From assembly GCA_003453735.1 (NCBI GenBank), contig DMNE01000395.1, forward strand, positions 9,423 to 17,274: a DNA stretch of 7,852 nucleotides, read 5' to 3'. Position numbers and translations under genes: made by a program. The DNA is from Nitrospiraceae bacterium (GTDB lineage: Bacteria; Nitrospirota; Thermodesulfovibrionia; Thermodesulfovibrionales; UBA9159). Shown here in pieces: positions 6,631-7,852 of this stretch; position 1 is the first letter of the stretch, and every line of letters begins with the position of its first letter. Below the pieces are notes generated by a model. That model saw only the letters and a list, made by a program, of their open reading frames with translations, searched no databases and was not told the DNA's origin.

Positions 6631-7818
6631 ATGAGACGTCTGTTACTGATTCCGGTCGTTTTTTTTGCTGTTGGTCTTTTCTCATCTGCACTCTTGGCGG
6701 CGGATACTTTTGAATTGGTCATCCCCTTGCCTCTTACGGGAAAGCAGGCAAAGTTTGGCGAAATGATGAAGCGCTCTTTTGAAATGGCCGCCGATGAGAT
6801 CAATGTCAAGGGCGGGATTAAGAAGAAGAAACTCGTCCTCAGCTTTGAGGATTCCGGTGCAAAACCGGAGACGGCGCGGGCGATTGTAGAAAAACTCATT
6901 GATGTGAAGAAACAGCCGATCATAGTCGGGGAGTATACATCGGCCTGTGCGAAGGCTGTTGCGGCGGTCGCTGAAGAGCGGAAGACACCGTACCTGGTCG
7001 TTGCGAGCGCTGATGATAATATAACCCAGCAGAACTACCAGTATGTGTTCCGTCAGAATGCTGTCAATAATCATTATGGAGACGGCGTTGTCTCCTTTCT
7101 AAAAGAAGTGGTAAAACCGAAGACTATTGCCATTCTGTATGAAAGTTCCGCATTCGGTACATCCGGCGCGGATGCCATGGTGAAAGATGCGGAAAAGATC
7201 GGCACAAAGGTTGTGCTGAAAGAGAAATACGAAGCCGGGTCAGTCGATTTCAAGCCGCTTCTGACGAAAGTCAGGGCTGCACAGCCCGACGTGATCTACA
7301 TGGTCTCCTATGTCATGGATGCTTCACTGTTGATGAAACAGATCAAAGAGCTAAGGCTAGATGCAAAGCTCTTTGCCGGCGGCGCAGCAGGATTTGCGAT
7401 ACCTGAGTTTATCGACAATGCGAAGGATGCCGCAGAATATGTCATCAGCGCTACCCTCTGGACGCCGCAGTTAAAGTATCCGGGCGCAAAGGAATACGCG
7501 GAAAGATACAGAAAGCAATACGGTGAGTATCCTTCCTATCACGGGGCCTCTGCCTATTCAGCGCTGTTTGTGGTGAAGAATGCACTTGAAAACGCGCAAG
7601 ACTGGAAGCCTGACAAAATTCGTGATGCCCTGAAGATGACCAATATGACAACTGCTTTCGGACCGATAAAATTCGAGAACAGGGAAGGCTACCAAAACCA
7701 GAACTTCATGGAAACCCTTGTAATACAGGTTCAAAAGGGGTTCGAGACCATTTGGCCTGAAAAAGACGCGAGCAAGAAATACATTTTTCCAATCCCTACA
7801 TGGAGAGAGAGAAGGTGA
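6631..7818 (+). CDS. Periplasmic ABC-transporter substrate-binding protein, branched-chain amino acid (LivK/Peripla_BP_6) type
   Basis: The 395-aa precursor should be exported and should deliver a small ligand to an ABC permease, or to a sensor. It begins with a Sec signal peptide: MRRLL, a hydrophobic core to about residue 20, and probable cleavage after A23 or A24. There is no lipobox cysteine, so it is likely a free periplasmic protein. The mature part starts with FELVIPLPLTGKQAKFGEMM, the usual first strand and glycine-rich turn of family I binding proteins. Next come EYTSACAKAV (101-110), which should contact the ligand, PYLVVASADD (120-129), and the second-lobe strand TIAILYESSAFGTSGA (165-180). 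Family members bind leucine-type amino acids, but also amides, urea, aromatic acids and other ligands, so the substrate is not predictable here. It follows sdhB after a 136-nt gap with its own candidate promoter. The stop overlaps the next start codon. Confidence 0.85.
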   Translation: MRRLLLIPVVFFAVGLFSSALLAADTFELVIPLPLTGKQAKFGEMMKRSFEMAADEINVKGGIKKKKLVLSFEDSGAKPETARAIVEKLIDVKKQPIIVGEYTSACAKAVAAVAEERKTPYLVVASADDNITQQNYQYVFRQNAVNNHYGDGVVSFLKEVVKPKTIAILYESSAFGTSGADAMVKDAEKIGTKVVLKEKYEAGSVDFKPLLTKVRAAQPDVIYMVSYVMDASLLMKQIKELRLDAKLFAGGAAGFAIPEFIDNAKDAAEYVISATLWTPQLKYPGAKEYAERYRKQYGEYPSYHGASAYSALFVVKNALENAQDWKPDKIRDALKMTNMTTAFGPIKFENREGYQNQNFMETLVIQVQKGFETIWPEKDASKKYIFPIPTWRERR

Positions 7819-7852
7819 AAAAGCACCTTCCTTTGACCGCCCTCAGAAAAAG
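7815..7852 (+). CDS. Start of an unidentified downstream gene (partial, runs off the window)
   Basis: A GTG at 7815 overlaps the TGA of the binding-protein gene (GTGA, 7815-7818). It opens a frame reading MKKHLPLTALRK up to the window end. GGAG at 7802-7805 lies 9 nt upstream as a plausible ribosome binding site. A basic start would suit a membrane or exported protein. Context suggests either a transporter permease or a membrane sensor using the binding protein, but twelve codons do not identify it. The frame may also be fortuitous. Confidence 0.45.
   Translation, partial: MKKHLPLTALRK

Noticed and set aside
7811..7830. Hairpin after the binding-protein gene as a terminator
   Set aside because: The 7-bp stem is AT-mixed and is not followed by a T-run (the next bases are CTTTGACC). 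It is better explained as structure around an overlapping start codon.

Overview
This window is an ordinary but compact stretch of bacterial central carbon metabolism. Every confident gene is on the + strand. The reading frames look intact, and I see no mobile element, CRISPR array, tRNA or rRNA. The organism is probably an anaerobic or microaerobic Gram-negative bacterium, perhaps Nitrospirota or a former deltaproteobacterial lineage. This is an inference. It rests on the Geobacter-like three-subunit succinate dehydrogenase/fumarate reductase with a single large cytochrome b subunit, and on a secreted ABC-type binding protein with a Sec signal peptide. The sequence alone does not fix the taxon.

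Layout. Positions 1-211 are a leader without a convincing gene; it holds a plausible sigma70-type promoter (153-181) and a 10-bp palindrome. Next come fumC (class II fumarase, 212-1624), a malic enzyme with an N-terminal ACT domain (1668-3110), sdhC (3114-3788), sdhA (3791-5713) and sdhB (5715-6494). The gaps between these genes are 43, 3, 2 and 1 nt, so they are very likely one operon. A 133-136 nt gap then holds a good candidate promoter (6502-6530) with an overlapping inverted repeat. It is followed by a periplasmic branched-chain-amino-acid-type (Peripla_BP_6-like) binding protein (6631-7818). A further gene appears to begin with GTG at 7815, overlapping that stop codon by 4 nt, and runs off the window.

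How the genes fit together. SdhCAB interconverts succinate and fumarate at the membrane quinone pool, FumC interconverts fumarate and malate, and the malic enzyme interconverts malate and pyruvate plus CO2. Together they form a complete succinate-to-pyruvate module. In reverse it would be a pyruvate-to-succinate reductive branch. The ACT domain suggests that the malic enzyme is controlled by a small ligand, often an amino acid. The binding protein probably starts a separate transcription unit, and any functional link to the C4 module is unproven.

I found no clearly undescribed system. The points most worth checking are the ACT-malic enzyme embedded in the operon, the lack of a Shine-Dalgarno sequence at fumC, and the unidentified gene coupled to the binding protein.
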